A DNA stretch of 21,603 bases, taken from NCBI GenBank assembly GCA_947388575.1, contig CANDSI010000002.1, forward strand, positions 1 to 21,603, given 5' to 3'. Source of the DNA: an uncultured Mycoplasma sp. (GTDB lineage: Bacteria > Bacillota_I > Bacilli_A > RF39 > UBA660). Shown one piece after another: positions 7,412 to 15,953 of this stretch. Position 1 is the first letter of the stretch. Each line of letters begins with the position of its first letter. Position numbers and translations under genes: made by a program. Below the pieces are notes generated by a model. It was not told the origin of the DNA. It saw only the letters and a program-made list of their open reading frames with translations, and searched no databases.

Positions 7412-7660
7412 ATGAGTTGGGAAGTTACAAATAAAAAAAGCATAAAATGTTTATGTGGTAAAGGAAGTATTGTTCAGGAGACAATAGGTGATGATTGGAA
7501 TAGACATAAAGATAAAGAACCTATTATAGAATGTGAAGAATGTTCCCAAAAATATAAAATTGATTCAGAATATATTTGTCCAAAGCCTTACCATGATTAT
7601 ACAAATTATTATTGTGTTGAAAAAGAAAATCCAAGTAAAAAAATAACGTTGGATTTATAA
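7412..7660 (+). CDS. Small zinc-ribbon-like protein of unknown function
   Basis: 82-aa protein with a good GAGGTG binding site. Four cysteines form a zinc-ribbon-like pattern: C13-x-C15 (CLCGKG) and C41-x2-C44 (CEEC), with Cys56 and Cys68 further on. Between the pairs is a conserved-looking DDWNRHKD segment. I do not recognise a named family. It precedes the HEPN-like gene by 13 bases and shares its promoter, so the two probably act together, for example as regulator or antitoxin and effector. That pairing is inferred from context. It is not a normal member of the mob region and is probably cargo. Confidence 0.7.
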   Translation: MSWEVTNKKSIKCLCGKGSIVQETIGDDWNRHKDKEPIIECEECSQKYKIDSEYICPKPYHDYTNYYCVEKENPSKKITLDL

Positions 7661-7673
7661 TAGGAGATAATAA

Positions 7674-8198
7674 ATGAATGAGGTATGGACATGCAAAAGT
7701 CCCTATAATTTTGCAGATGAAAATTTTGCTACGATATTTTCGTTTTTTGTTATTGAGTGTCCGGTTGAAGATATAAGTGTAAGAGGAGCAACTTCTGAAA
7801 GAAAAACAAATTTACAAGGATTTACTAGCCAAAGTATTTCTACAAATTTGAAAACTGGATATTGGAATCCAATAGATGAGAATAAGAATAATAGTAATAT
7901 AGAAGATATAATACGTAATAATGGTATTATTTCACATAATGAAATAAAATATGAAATAGTAGCTTTTAAATATTATAAAAAAGATATGATGAAACAATTT
8001 TTATATTCCATAAGGTGTGCTTTCGCTCATGGTGCGTTTTGTATTCATGAACATGATAATTGTAAATTTTATTATTTTGAAAATTTTGATATAAATGGAA
8101 AAGGTTTAATAGCAAGGATGGTTTTAAAAGAAGAATCCTTAATAAAGATAGTTGATAAATTAAAAATTAAAAAGGAAAACTACAAACAGCAAAATTAG
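7674..8198 (+). CDS. HEPN-like domain protein (putative RNase), unknown role
   Basis: 174-aa protein. The C-terminal half reads YSIRCAFAHGAF..., i.e. Arg114-x4-His119, the R-x4-6-H signature of HEPN-fold proteins, many of which are RNases in toxin-antitoxin or phage-defence systems. It is followed by a FYYFENFD strand and an amphipathic helix (EESLIKIVDKLK), the arrangement seen in HEPN-like proteins with an R(N/C)AxAHG motif. The N-terminal ~90 residues are unassigned. The AGGAG site lies 7 bases upstream of ATG. It is the second gene of a two-gene unit inserted between mobC and the relaxase. HEPN assignment rests on one motif and its context; catalytic activity is not shown. Confidence 0.65.
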   Translation: MNEVWTCKSPYNFADENFATIFSFFVIECPVEDISVRGATSERKTNLQGFTSQSISTNLKTGYWNPIDENKNNSNIEDIIRNNGIISHNEIKYEIVAFKYYKKDMMKQFLYSIRCAFAHGAFCIHEHDNCKFYYFENFDINGKGLIARMVLKEESLIKIVDKLKIKKENYKQQN

Positions 8199-8213
8199 AA
8201 AGGGTTGATATTA

Positions 8214-9512
8214 ATTGCAACTACAGCAATATGGAAGATAACTAAAAGACTAGACCATGTAATAGACTATACGACAGATAAAGATAAAACTTTAAATAAA
8301 AAATATGGTAAGCAAGACTTTAAAGAATTTCATAACTTGTCAGCACATAAGAATGAAGAATATGTAAATGAGAAACATTGCTTTATATCTTCACTAAATT
8401 GTTCCGTAGAAAGTGCATATGAAGAAATGAAGATAACTAAGAAAACTTTTAACAAAACTGAAGGTATACTTGGTTTCCATGCTTTTCAATCATTTGCAGA
8501 GAATGAAGTAACACCAGAAACAGCTCATGAAATAGGAGTTAAACTAGCTGAAGAAATATGGGGTGATGATTTTGAAGTAATAATTAGTACTCATCAAAAT
8601 ACTAAACATATTCATAATCACTTTGTAATAAATTCTGTAAGTTTTAAAAATGGTAAAAGATACTATGATAAAAGAGACACGTATGCAAGAATAAGACAAG
8701 TGTCAGATTCTTTGTGTGAAGAATATAATCTTAGTGTTTTAAAAGAGAAGAAATGCCAAAGAAGTAAAATAAATTATGATAATTATAATAAGAGCTATAT
8801 AACAAAAGATAATTATCATTCTATTGCATTAGAAGATATTAATTTAGCTATTGATAAATCAAAATCATTAAATGATTTTGTAAATAATATGATTGCATTG
8901 GAATATGAAGTTTTCTTTAGATATGGAAAGATTAGTATTCGTAAAAAAGGATATAAAAAGAATATTAGAATAGAGCGAGCTTTTGGAAGCGAATATACTA
9001 TAGACAGAATAAGAGAAAGAACTTTTGAGAATAGAACTAAGTATAGACAATATGAAAAACAAAGTTTTAAAAGAATAAAAGGTTTCTATAATTTATATGC
9101 TTATTATTATTTCCTTTTAAAAACTTTTAAACAAAAGCCAATAAAATATATTCCATCATATATAAGGGAAGATGTTAAAAAGATGGATGAAATATCTGAA
9201 CAGACAAGATTGCTAGTTAGTAATAACATAGAAACTGACAAGCAATTTTTTTTATTTGCCAAAAATAAAAATGATGAGTTAAATATTTTAATAGGGGAGC
9301 GTGAAAAATTATGGTACAAATATAAAAAAAATGATTCCAATAAAGATGAAATTAAAGTTAAAATTAATTCTATTACGAAAGATATAAATAATTTAAGGAG
9401 AGTGATAAAGTTATGTGATGGAATAAAAGAACGATGTTATAAAATTGAAGAAGTAGTAAAAGAAGTAGAAAAAAATGAAAGAAAGGGTGAAAAGAAATAT
9501 GAACTCAAGTGA
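8214..9512 (+). CDS. MobP-type relaxase (VirD2/MobA-like)
   Basis: About 432-aa relaxase that would nick oriT and pilot the strand into the recipient. The N-terminus (ATTAIWKITKRLDHVIDY) is typical of MobP relaxases of Tn1549-like elements, with the Tyr in VIDY (codon at 8268-8270) as likely catalytic residue. Motif III is THQNTKHIHNHFVINSV, giving the HxH metal site. The C-terminal half is basic and helical. Start: no ATG fits. The TTG at 8205 has AAAGGG directly against it, whereas the ATT at 8214 lies 9 bases after AAAGGG and aligns with the family's initiator Met, so a rare ATT start is preferred. If TTG is used the protein has three extra residues. Confidence 0.93.
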   Translation: MATTAIWKITKRLDHVIDYTTDKDKTLNKKYGKQDFKEFHNLSAHKNEEYVNEKHCFISSLNCSVESAYEEMKITKKTFNKTEGILGFHAFQSFAENEVTPETAHEIGVKLAEEIWGDDFEVIISTHQNTKHIHNHFVINSVSFKNGKRYYDKRDTYARIRQVSDSLCEEYNLSVLKEKKCQRSKINYDNYNKSYITKDNYHSIALEDINLAIDKSKSLNDFVNNMIALEYEVFFRYGKISIRKKGYKKNIRIERAFGSEYTIDRIRERTFENRTKYRQYEKQSFKRIKGFYNLYAYYYFLLKTFKQKPIKYIPSYIREDVKKMDEISEQTRLLVSNNIETDKQFFLFAKNKNDELNILIGEREKLWYKYKKNDSNKDEIKVKINSITKDINNLRRVIKLCDGIKERCYKIEEVVKEVEKNERKGEKKYELK

Positions 9513-10257
9513 TGCAGCAGAGACTCTTGTAAAGATAACATTAGAAGGAACAGAATTTGCTTTAAAAATAACAGGTACAGCAGCGTCTTATTTAGTTCCG
9601 TTAATAATTGCGAAATTACAAGAGCAAAATGAATCTGTAGGTAAGACAAAACTAATAAAATTATTAAAAAGTGAAAAGCCATTAAAAATATTCTCTATCA
9701 AATTAGATGATGTAAAAGAGTTTAGAAGTCAAGCTAAAAGATATGGAATTAATTATGCTGAGCTTAAACATAAAAAGAATGATAAAGATGATATTGTTGA
9801 TTTAATAGTTAAAGCTGAAGATGCTGCAAGAGTAAATCGCATGGTTGAAAGATTTAATCTATCTAATTTCAATGAAAATGAAATTAGAAGTAAAATTCAA
9901 GATAGTGATGACAAAGAATCTAACAATGAAGTAATATCTCCAATTAAAGATCCAGATTCATTGGTAGCTGACATTTTCTCAAAGCAAGAAAAGGAAGCTG
10001 AAGCCCCCCTGTTAGACAAGGAGATAGGGAAAAAGAGTCCGTTAGAGAGTTCTTATACAAGCAAAAACAATCAGAGTTCAATTACTTCTAACGATAGACC
10101 TTCAGTTATAGAAAATCTCCAAAAAATAAAAGAAGAACAAGTTAATAAAGATATACCTGAAGAAGAAACTATAAAATCAAAGACTAAAGAGATAAAGCAT
10201 CAACAAACTAAAATTAAAAAGAAAAAAGAAAGGGGAAACAAAGATGGATATAGATAG
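9499..10257 (+). CDS. PcfB-like protein (DUF3801)
   Basis: 252-aa protein; the first ~130 residues (MNSSDAAETLVKITLEGTEFALKITGTAASYL..., then FSIKLDDVKEFRSQAKRYGINYAELK) are characteristic of PcfB/DUF3801 proteins encoded beside relaxases on enterococcal plasmids and clostridial ICEs. The remainder is a low-complexity, charged tail rich in Lys, Glu, Ser and Gln. The ATG at 9499 is chosen because AAAGGGTG lies about 10 bases upstream and the family starts at this Met; the ATG at 9475 would add eight residues. It overlaps the relaxase gene by 14 bases and the next gene by 14 bases. Presumed role: relaxosome accessory factor or link to the coupling protein. Confidence 0.88.
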   Translation: MNSSDAAETLVKITLEGTEFALKITGTAASYLVPLIIAKLQEQNESVGKTKLIKLLKSEKPLKIFSIKLDDVKEFRSQAKRYGINYAELKHKKNDKDDIVDLIVKAEDAARVNRMVERFNLSNFNENEIRSKIQDSDDKESNNEVISPIKDPDSLVADIFSKQEKEAEAPLLDKEIGKKSPLESSYTSKNNQSSITSNDRPSVIENLQKIKEEQVNKDIPEEETIKSKTKEIKHQQTKIKKKKERGNKDGYR

Positions 10258-11095
10258 TGTTTTGCAAAATAAAAGTAAAAAAGAGTATAACAAAGAAGAA
10301 TATAAAGCTTATAAAAAAGAAGAAAAACAGCAGATATATGATTTAGCAGACCAGACGGCTAATAAAACATTAACTTCACCTGAAATGTTAAAGACATATT
10401 TAGATGTCCAAGCAAGATTCGCAAACTATTCTATGAATAATGCTTTATTAATAGCAGCTCAAATGCCAAATGCTAGAATGATAAAGTCATTAGATGAATG
10501 GAAGAAAATAGGAGCATATGCAAAGCCACAATGTAAGTTTATAACAATACTAGAACCTGGACAAAAATTTTTAAAATCGGACAATTCCATTTCTACTACG
10601 TTTAACACAAAAAAAGTTCTAGATGTATCACAAACTACTATTGCATTAGGTAATGATACAAAAAAATATAATGCAGAAGAGATGTTCAAAGCTTTTATAT
10701 ATAAATGCCCATATAATATAGAAGCAGCAGATGAACTGAATGAAGGGAAGACTGTAGAACATAATGGTGATACCATTTATATAAAAAGAGGGTTTGAAGA
10801 GACAAAAATGTTTACTGAATTGTCATTAGCCTTTACAAATGCAGAAATGAATATTTATAGTGATTCTAGTTTAAATGATTTCGTAAGTAATTGTTCTGCA
10901 TACATGATTTGTAAGAGTGTAGGCATTGATAGTGAATTGTTTGATTTAACTATTCCAGAAAGTATAAAAGATATAGATATTGTAGATAAGAAAAACATTT
11001 TAACTCAAATGAAAAATTTAATGGATGATCATATTAATAGAATAAATGTGTATTATAAGAATAAAGAACAAAGAAATCAAAATTATGAAAGGTAA
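10244..11095 (+). CDS. ArdC-like protein with degenerate metalloprotease site
   Basis: 283-aa protein. Residues about 40-150 match the ArdC N-terminal ssDNA-binding-like region (LDVQARFANYSMNNALLIAAQMPNA, WKKIGAYAKPQ). Where the family normally has a zincin HExxH helix, this protein has TKMFTELSLAFTNAE: the Glu remains but both His are absent, so no zinc site is expected. The later FVSNCSAYMICKSVG helix resembles the third-ligand helix but lacks the usual acidic ligand. Likely a non-catalytic ssDNA-binding protein acting with the relaxosome or in anti-restriction; the second ArdC-like gene at 14211 keeps its active site. The protein ends in NYER, encoded by bases that form the next binding site. 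Confidence 0.8.
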   Translation: MDIDSVLQNKSKKEYNKEEYKAYKKEEKQQIYDLADQTANKTLTSPEMLKTYLDVQARFANYSMNNALLIAAQMPNARMIKSLDEWKKIGAYAKPQCKFITILEPGQKFLKSDNSISTTFNTKKVLDVSQTTIALGNDTKKYNAEEMFKAFIYKCPYNIEAADELNEGKTVEHNGDTIYIKRGFEETKMFTELSLAFTNAEMNIYSDSSLNDFVSNCSAYMICKSVGIDSELFDLTIPESIKDIDIVDKKNILTQMKNLMDDHINRINVYYKNKEQRNQNYER

Positions 11096-11100
11096 GATAA

Positions 11101-11271
11101 ATGAAAATATTAGAGCTTAGTAGACACGAAACAGGGATTATCATAAATGCACTAATGGAATTTAGGAATAAAGTTATTTCAAATAATGAAAATTATGAAC
11201 CTATTAATGAACTTTTAATTAAAGTGCTAGATGCACCAGAAAAGAAATCAATTTTTAGAGATAGTAGATAA
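11101..11271 (+). CDS. 56-aa conserved-looking small protein
   Basis: Short ORF starting MKILELSRHETGIIINAL and ending KKSIFRDSR, with GAAAGG about 8 bases before the ATG. It fills the gap between the ArdC-like gene and virD4 with 5 and 3 bases to spare. Predicted as two helices, soluble and acidic/neutral. Small proteins starting M-K-I-x-E-L-S occur at this position in related elements as far as I recall, but no function is known. Confidence 0.7.
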   Translation: MKILELSRHETGIIINALMEFRNKVISNNENYEPINELLIKVLDAPEKKSIFRDSR

Positions 11272-11274
11272 ATA

Positions 11275-13002
11275 GTGCTAAAAAACAATAATGATGTAAA
11301 ATGGCTTTTTATAATAGGTATAATACCAGTAGTTTATTTTTCATTATTATTAGCACCACATTTTGATAAGAGCTTAATAAATATAATTCAAGAATTACCT
11401 GAAATATTAGATAATCCATTTAATATAACATTTTGTGAGTATAGCATAAAAGCTATTACTCTTTTTTTATTCATTTATTCATTATCTATAGCAATATATT
11501 ATTCTATTCCAAAAAATTATCGCCATAGGGAAGAACATGGTTCTGCAAAATGGGGAAATAAGAAAAGAATTTGTAAAAAATATTTACAAAAACCAATAGA
11601 GAATAATAAGATCCTAACTCAAAATGTTTCAATCGGACTTGATGGAAAGAAGCATAGGCGCAATCTAAATACGTTGGTTATAGGTGGATCTGGTGCTGGA
11701 AAAACAAGATTTTATTGTAAACCAAATTTGTTGCAAGCTAATACATCATTTGTAATTTTAGATCCTAAAGGCGAAATGCTGCGAGATACAGGATATTTAT
11801 TAGAGAAAAAAGGGTATTCAGTAAGAGTATTAGACTTAATAAATTTTGAAAAAAGTTTTTGTTATAATCCACTTTTTTATGCAACTACAGATAATGATGT
11901 TCAAAAACTTGTAACTAATTTCTTTAAAGCGACAACTCCAAAGGGTTCAACTTCTAGTGATCCATTTTGGGATACTGCTGCATCAATGTTACTTTTAGCT
12001 TTAATTTTCTATTTAAAGTATGAAGCACCAGAATATGAACAGAATTTTTCAACTATTATGGATATGATAGCTTATGGTGAAGTTAAAGAAGATGATGATT
12101 CTTATTTGAGCCCGTTAGATATTCTATTTAATCGCTTAGAGAAAAGACAAAAAGATCATATAGCTGTCAAATATTATCGTAACTATCGCTGTGGTTCGGC
12201 AAAAACCTTAAAATCTATTCAAATAACACTAACTTCTCGCCTAGAAAAATTCAATTTAAGCAGTGTAGCAGCACTAACAATGACAGATGAACTAAATCTA
12301 CAAGAGTTAGGAGAAAAGAAAGTAGCGTTATTTGCACTTATTCCTGATAACGACACTTCTTTTAATTTTTTAGTAAGTATTCTATATACACAAATATTTC
12401 AACAATTATTCTATTTAGCCGATCATAAATATTCTGGATGCTTGCCAATGCCAGTTCATTTTCTAATGGATGAGTTTGCTAATGTCTCATTGCCAGATGA
12501 CTTTGATAAGATTCTTTCAGTAATGCGTTCAAGAGGAGTTTTTGTATCTATTATTCTCCAAAATTTAGCTCAATTAAAAGCGCTGTTTGAAAAACAATGG
12601 GAAAGTATTGTTGGAAATTGTGATGAGTTTTTATATTTAGGAGGAAATGAACAATCAACACATAAATATGTAAGCGAATTGTTAGGGAAAGACACTATTG
12701 ATACTAACACTTTTGGAAAATCATCTGGAAATAGTGGAAACTTCTCTACTAACTATCAGAGTACAGGGCGAGAACTTATGACACAGGATGAAGTAAGAAT
12801 GTTAGATAATTTATTATCTATTCTATTTATTAGAGGTGAAAGACCAATTATAGATTATAAATATGATATTTTAAAACATCCAAATGTCAACTTAACCACA
12901 GATGGAAGTGAAAAACCATACAAACACAATAAATATGATAATGAAATAGGAACAATAGAACTTGATTATAATGTTAGCAACTATGTTTTTACTAACATTT
13001 AA
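11275..13002 (+). CDS. virD4: Type IV coupling protein (VirD4/TraG family ATPase)
   Basis: 575-aa T4SS coupling ATPase that links the relaxosome to the secretion channel. Two N-terminal membrane segments lie at about 11-28 and 58-78. Then come the EEHGSAKWG motif of the family, Walker A GGSGAGKT at 137-144, the ILDPKGE motif at about 161-167, and Walker B FLMDEF at 396-401. The SRGVFVSIILQNLAQL helix and the TMTDEL motif also fit. Length is normal for the Gram-positive TraG/VirD4 group. The first available start is GTG at 11275, just after the 56-aa gene; its ribosome site is weak, suggesting coupling to that gene. Confidence 0.96.
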   Translation: MLKNNNDVKWLFIIGIIPVVYFSLLLAPHFDKSLINIIQELPEILDNPFNITFCEYSIKAITLFLFIYSLSIAIYYSIPKNYRHREEHGSAKWGNKKRICKKYLQKPIENNKILTQNVSIGLDGKKHRRNLNTLVIGGSGAGKTRFYCKPNLLQANTSFVILDPKGEMLRDTGYLLEKKGYSVRVLDLINFEKSFCYNPLFYATTDNDVQKLVTNFFKATTPKGSTSSDPFWDTAASMLLLALIFYLKYEAPEYEQNFSTIMDMIAYGEVKEDDDSYLSPLDILFNRLEKRQKDHIAVKYYRNYRCGSAKTLKSIQITLTSRLEKFNLSSVAALTMTDELNLQELGEKKVALFALIPDNDTSFNFLVSILYTQIFQQLFYLADHKYSGCLPMPVHFLMDEFANVSLPDDFDKILSVMRSRGVFVSIILQNLAQLKALFEKQWESIVGNCDEFLYLGGNEQSTHKYVSELLGKDTIDTNTFGKSSGNSGNFSTNYQSTGRELMTQDEVRMLDNLLSILFIRGERPIIDYKYDILKHPNVNLTTDGSEKPYKHNKYDNEIGTIELDYNVSNYVFTNI

Positions 13003-13028
13003 AATATCAATAATTAGAAAGGGAAATT

Positions 13029-13325
13029 ATGAAAAAGAAAAAAATTTATATTATAGCAGTATTTATTTATATACTAACAATAGGAACAAGCACCATAGCT
13101 TTTGCTGCAACTGATGATCCTTTGCAAGTAATTAATAATTTATCAGATTATATATTTAATATTTTAAAAGCAGTGGGATTTATATTAGCTGGACTTGGTG
13201 TTGTTCAAATAGGTCTAGCTTTTAAAACGCATGATCCATCTCAAAGAGCACAAGGAATTTTATCAGCCGTAGGGGGAATATTAATTGCTTGCTCAAAGTA
13301 TATAATTAATGCCATAATCGGATAA
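13029..13325 (+). CDS. Maff2-family / VirB2-like small membrane protein
   Basis: 98-aa protein with a signal peptide (about 1-26, AFA-AT) and two hydrophobic helices (about 44-64 and 77-96) separated by the HDPSQRAQGI loop that typifies the Maff2 family of mobile-element proteins. Size, topology and location between coupling protein and VirB6-like gene match the VirB2-like pilin/channel subunit of type IV secretion. AGAAAGGG lies 5-6 bases before ATG. It belongs to the transfer operon. Confidence 0.88.
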   Translation: MKKKKIYIIAVFIYILTIGTSTIAFAATDDPLQVINNLSDYIFNILKAVGFILAGLGVVQIGLAFKTHDPSQRAQGILSAVGGILIACSKYIINAIIG

Positions 13326-13356
13326 TAAAGAGTATTTTTAGAATTGGGGTGATATT

Positions 13357-14211
13357 ATGCTGATTGGATCTAATTGGATTATAAATAATTTAACTAAATC
13401 ATTAAACACATGGAATGAAAGTTTAACTGACATTATTAATTTAATAACTAGTTCCCCAGAGGAATTTAAAAATGGCAGTGTATGGGCAATTATAGAAAAG
13501 ATTAATGGGGGGTTGCAAGCAGTAGGTTTAGCATTATTAGTATTGTTTTTTGTAGTAGGAATTTTAAAAACATGTACTTCATTAAATGAAGTAAAGAAAC
13601 CAGAGCATGCTTTCAAATATTTTATACGTTTTGTACTTGCTAAAGCTATTGTAACATATGGTATGGAATTAATGTTGGCAATATTTAAAATAGGTCAAGG
13701 AATATGTAACAGGGTTATTGAAGCTGCTTCAGTAGAGTATATCCTTGAAGGCTTGCCTATTGGAGCAGAGTTGCCAGAAGAAATAGTAACTGCTATTCTT
13801 AATTGTGGATTTTTGGAATCTATTCCACTTTGGGCAGTTACAATTATAGGTAGTTTGTTTATAACTATAATGACTTATATTATGATAATGACTATATATG
13901 GTCGTTTTTTTAAATTATATATTTATGCTGCCCTAGCACCTATTCCACTTTCATGCTTTTCTGGAGAATCTACCCAACATATAGGTATAAGCTTTTTTAA
14001 ATCCTTTTGTGGAGTATGTTTAGAAAGCGCAGTTATAGTTTTAGCATGTGTAATATTCACTTACTTTGCTTCATCTCCACCAGCATTAGCAGATGGCGAT
14101 GCAATAAATATGGTTTGGTCGTATGTAGGTGAACTCGCTTTTAATATGTTAGTTTTAGTAGGAACGATTAAAATGTCCGATAGGGTGATAAAGGAGATGA
14201 TGGGAATTTAA
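13357..14211 (+). CDS. VirB6/TrbL-like polytopic membrane protein (CD0411-like)
   Basis: 284-aa integral membrane protein with about six hydrophobic segments (near 53-70, 88-108, 158-182, 186-200, 214-238, 256-272). The YGRFFKLYIYAALAPIPLSCFSG segment is characteristic of the VirB6-like proteins of Tn1549-type elements. It would form the inner-membrane part of the channel. The GGGGTG site lies about 7 bases before the ATG; the stop overlaps the next start (TAATG). Confidence 0.87.
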   Translation: MLIGSNWIINNLTKSLNTWNESLTDIINLITSSPEEFKNGSVWAIIEKINGGLQAVGLALLVLFFVVGILKTCTSLNEVKKPEHAFKYFIRFVLAKAIVTYGMELMLAIFKIGQGICNRVIEAASVEYILEGLPIGAELPEEIVTAILNCGFLESIPLWAVTIIGSLFITIMTYIMIMTIYGRFFKLYIYAALAPIPLSCFSGESTQHIGISFFKSFCGVCLESAVIVLACVIFTYFASSPPALADGDAINMVWSYVGELAFNMLVLVGTIKMSDRVIKEMMGI

Positions 14212-15113
14212 TGAAGTTAACTAAAACAAGAGAAAAACTAATTGAAATGTATATAAGTGCATTGAACGAAAATGAAATCCCTTGGGAGCAACAATGGCAT
14301 AATGGAATAAATAAAAATGGGATAACTAATAGAGAATATAATGGTATAAACCAACTTATATTATCATTTACATCCTATTTTGAGAAATACACAGATTCAA
14401 GATGGCTAACATACTTGCAAATAAAAAACAATGGCTATAAATTAGCAGATGGTAAAGGGAAAGGTGTGCCAGTAGAGTTTTGGAGTGTTTATGATAAAAA
14501 GAATAAGAAGAATATAAGCTATGAAGACTATGAAGATATAATAAAATTATGCCCTGATTTAAAAGAAAATTTTGTAATTTATAACAAGACAGTTAATGTA
14601 TTTAATGGAGATTTAATTGTTGGTTTACCAAAGGAAACTTTGAATAATAAAAAAATAGAACCTTCGCATTATATTTCCAATTTAATTAAGAAAATGGATG
14701 TTAAATATTCTGAAAAAGGGAACAAAGCACTTTATAGACCTAGAACAGATGAAATAGTTTTGCCACCTAGTCATCTTTTTTTTGATAAATATTCATATTA
14801 TGCAACACAACTCCATGAACTATGCCATGCTACAGGAAATAAAAAAAGATTAAATAGAGATTTTAGTAATGACGAGGAAAACTATGCCCGAGAAGAACTT
14901 GTTGCTGAAATTAGTTCTTCTTTTCTTATGCCAAAAATTAATATTGATGTAAAAGCAGTTCACTATGATAACCACAAAAGGTATATTCAGTATTGGATTA
15001 AGATTCTAAAAGAACAGCCAGCAGAGCTGTTTAAAGCAATAAATGAAGCAAAGAAAGTTTGCGATTATATTGATAATATAACTAAATCAAAAACAAAAAA
15101 ATATGAAAGATAA
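14211..15113 (+). CDS. ArdC-like metalloprotein with intact HExxH
   Basis: 300-aa ArdC-type protein. The N-terminal region (IPWEQQWHNGINKNGITNREYNGIN, then WLTYLQIKNNGYKLADGKGKG) matches the ArdC ssDNA-binding domain, and the C-terminal region is a zincin: HELCH at 202-206 (LHELCHATG), with Glu229 or Glu233 in REELVAEISSSFL as third ligand. ArdC proteins protect incoming conjugative DNA from restriction by an unclear mechanism. It starts at the last base of the VirB6-like stop (TAATG) and so is translationally coupled to it, unusual for a gene set inside the channel operon. It ends in KKYER, the same terminal residues as two other genes here. Confidence 0.88.
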   Translation: MKLTKTREKLIEMYISALNENEIPWEQQWHNGINKNGITNREYNGINQLILSFTSYFEKYTDSRWLTYLQIKNNGYKLADGKGKGVPVEFWSVYDKKNKKNISYEDYEDIIKLCPDLKENFVIYNKTVNVFNGDLIVGLPKETLNNKKIEPSHYISNLIKKMDVKYSEKGNKALYRPRTDEIVLPPSHLFFDKYSYYATQLHELCHATGNKKRLNRDFSNDEENYAREELVAEISSSFLMPKINIDVKAVHYDNHKRYIQYWIKILKEQPAELFKAINEAKKVCDYIDNITKSKTKKYER

Positions 15114-15131
15114 TAAAGGAGAAAGAAAAAA

Positions 15132-15644
15132 ATGAAAACATTATATGAAGATTTTAGTAAGTTAAAATTAAAGGATATGAGTAAAAGTATAAGTGATATG
15201 ACTTATAAATATATAAATCCTGATACACAAGCACCAACTAAAGTGCCAGCATCTCATTATGAAGGAATATTAGACCAAATAGCTGAAAAGTATATTAGTG
15301 CTGCAACAAATAGTCAATTTCTTTCAATAATGTATAATCAGTTAAACTCTCTAAAAAAGGAAGATGAAAAATATTTTTATCAAGCGCTGGTATGTATGGA
15401 TTTAGGTCTTAACCCTAAAGATCTAAGAATAAATGAACAAGTTGCTATAGAGTATATTGTAGAATATATAGCAAATAAAAGAGAAACCGAAAAGAAATAC
15501 TTTCATTTTTTAGATGAACGTATTGTAAATGCTTTTAGAGAGGCTAGAGATAATCAAGATTTACAAGCTTCTGCCGTAAGAAACAGCAATTATTATGAGA
15601 CCAAAGATAATAAACCAAATAATAATAGACATTATGAAAGATAA
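15132..15644 (+). CDS. Unknown protein in transfer operon
   Basis: 170-aa soluble, helical, charged protein with a strong AAAGGAG site. No family recognised. A short Pro/Thr loop (INPDTQAPTKVPASHYE) is followed by a helical core (about 45-140) and a polar Asn-rich tail ending NNNRHYER. No cysteine cluster, signal peptide or membrane segment. Position between the ArdC-like gene and prgI suggests a role in transfer or in protecting the element, but nothing in the sequence decides this. Confidence 0.8.
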   Translation: MKTLYEDFSKLKLKDMSKSISDMTYKYINPDTQAPTKVPASHYEGILDQIAEKYISAATNSQFLSIMYNQLNSLKKEDEKYFYQALVCMDLGLNPKDLRINEQVAIEYIVEYIANKRETEKKYFHFLDERIVNAFREARDNQDLQASAVRNSNYYETKDNKPNNNRHYER

Positions 15645-15658
15645 GAAAGGAACAATTT

Positions 15659-15952
15659 ATGGATAATAAAGCATTAAAATTAATCAAAGATTATGATAAG
15701 CCTTCAATAACAATGGCACTTATGTTAATTATGGAACTAGGAAAAACAGAAATAATAAATAAAGATTCAAAAGAATTATTTGATTCTTTAAAAAAAAGTA
15801 CTAGTAATTTTCTTTCAGATAACTATAGAGAAAATATTATAGATGTAGCTAAAAAAATTGCTAATCTTAATAGTAATCAATTTAGAGATATAATGAATTA
15901 TACAATGATTAATGAAACTAATAAAAAACATGTTAAAGAAAGGGTAAAATAA
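15659..15952 (+). CDS. Unknown small protein upstream of prgI
   Basis: 97-aa helical, charged protein, no family recognised, with AGAAAGGAAC before the ATG. No membrane segment. It ends in KERVK, the bases of which (GAAAGGG) provide the ribosome binding site of the next gene one base downstream. It is in the transfer operon. Confidence 0.75.
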   Translation: MDNKALKLIKDYDKPSITMALMLIMELGKTEIINKDSKELFDSLKKSTSNFLSDNYRENIIDVAKKIANLNSNQFRDIMNYTMINETNKKHVKERVK

Positions 15953-15953
15953 T

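Noticed and set aside
9437..9682. Minus-strand ORF rich in Leu with apparent membrane segments across the relaxase/PcfB junction
   Set aside because: It is antisense to two well-supported genes in AT-rich DNA; hydrophobic antisense frames arise from Lys/Glu-rich coding strands.
10459..10776. 105-aa minus-strand ORF
   Set aside because: Antisense shadow of the ArdC-like gene, no ribosome site and no recognisable domain.
13338..13616. 92-aa minus-strand ORF
   Set aside because: Antisense shadow of the VirB6-like gene; no supporting signals.
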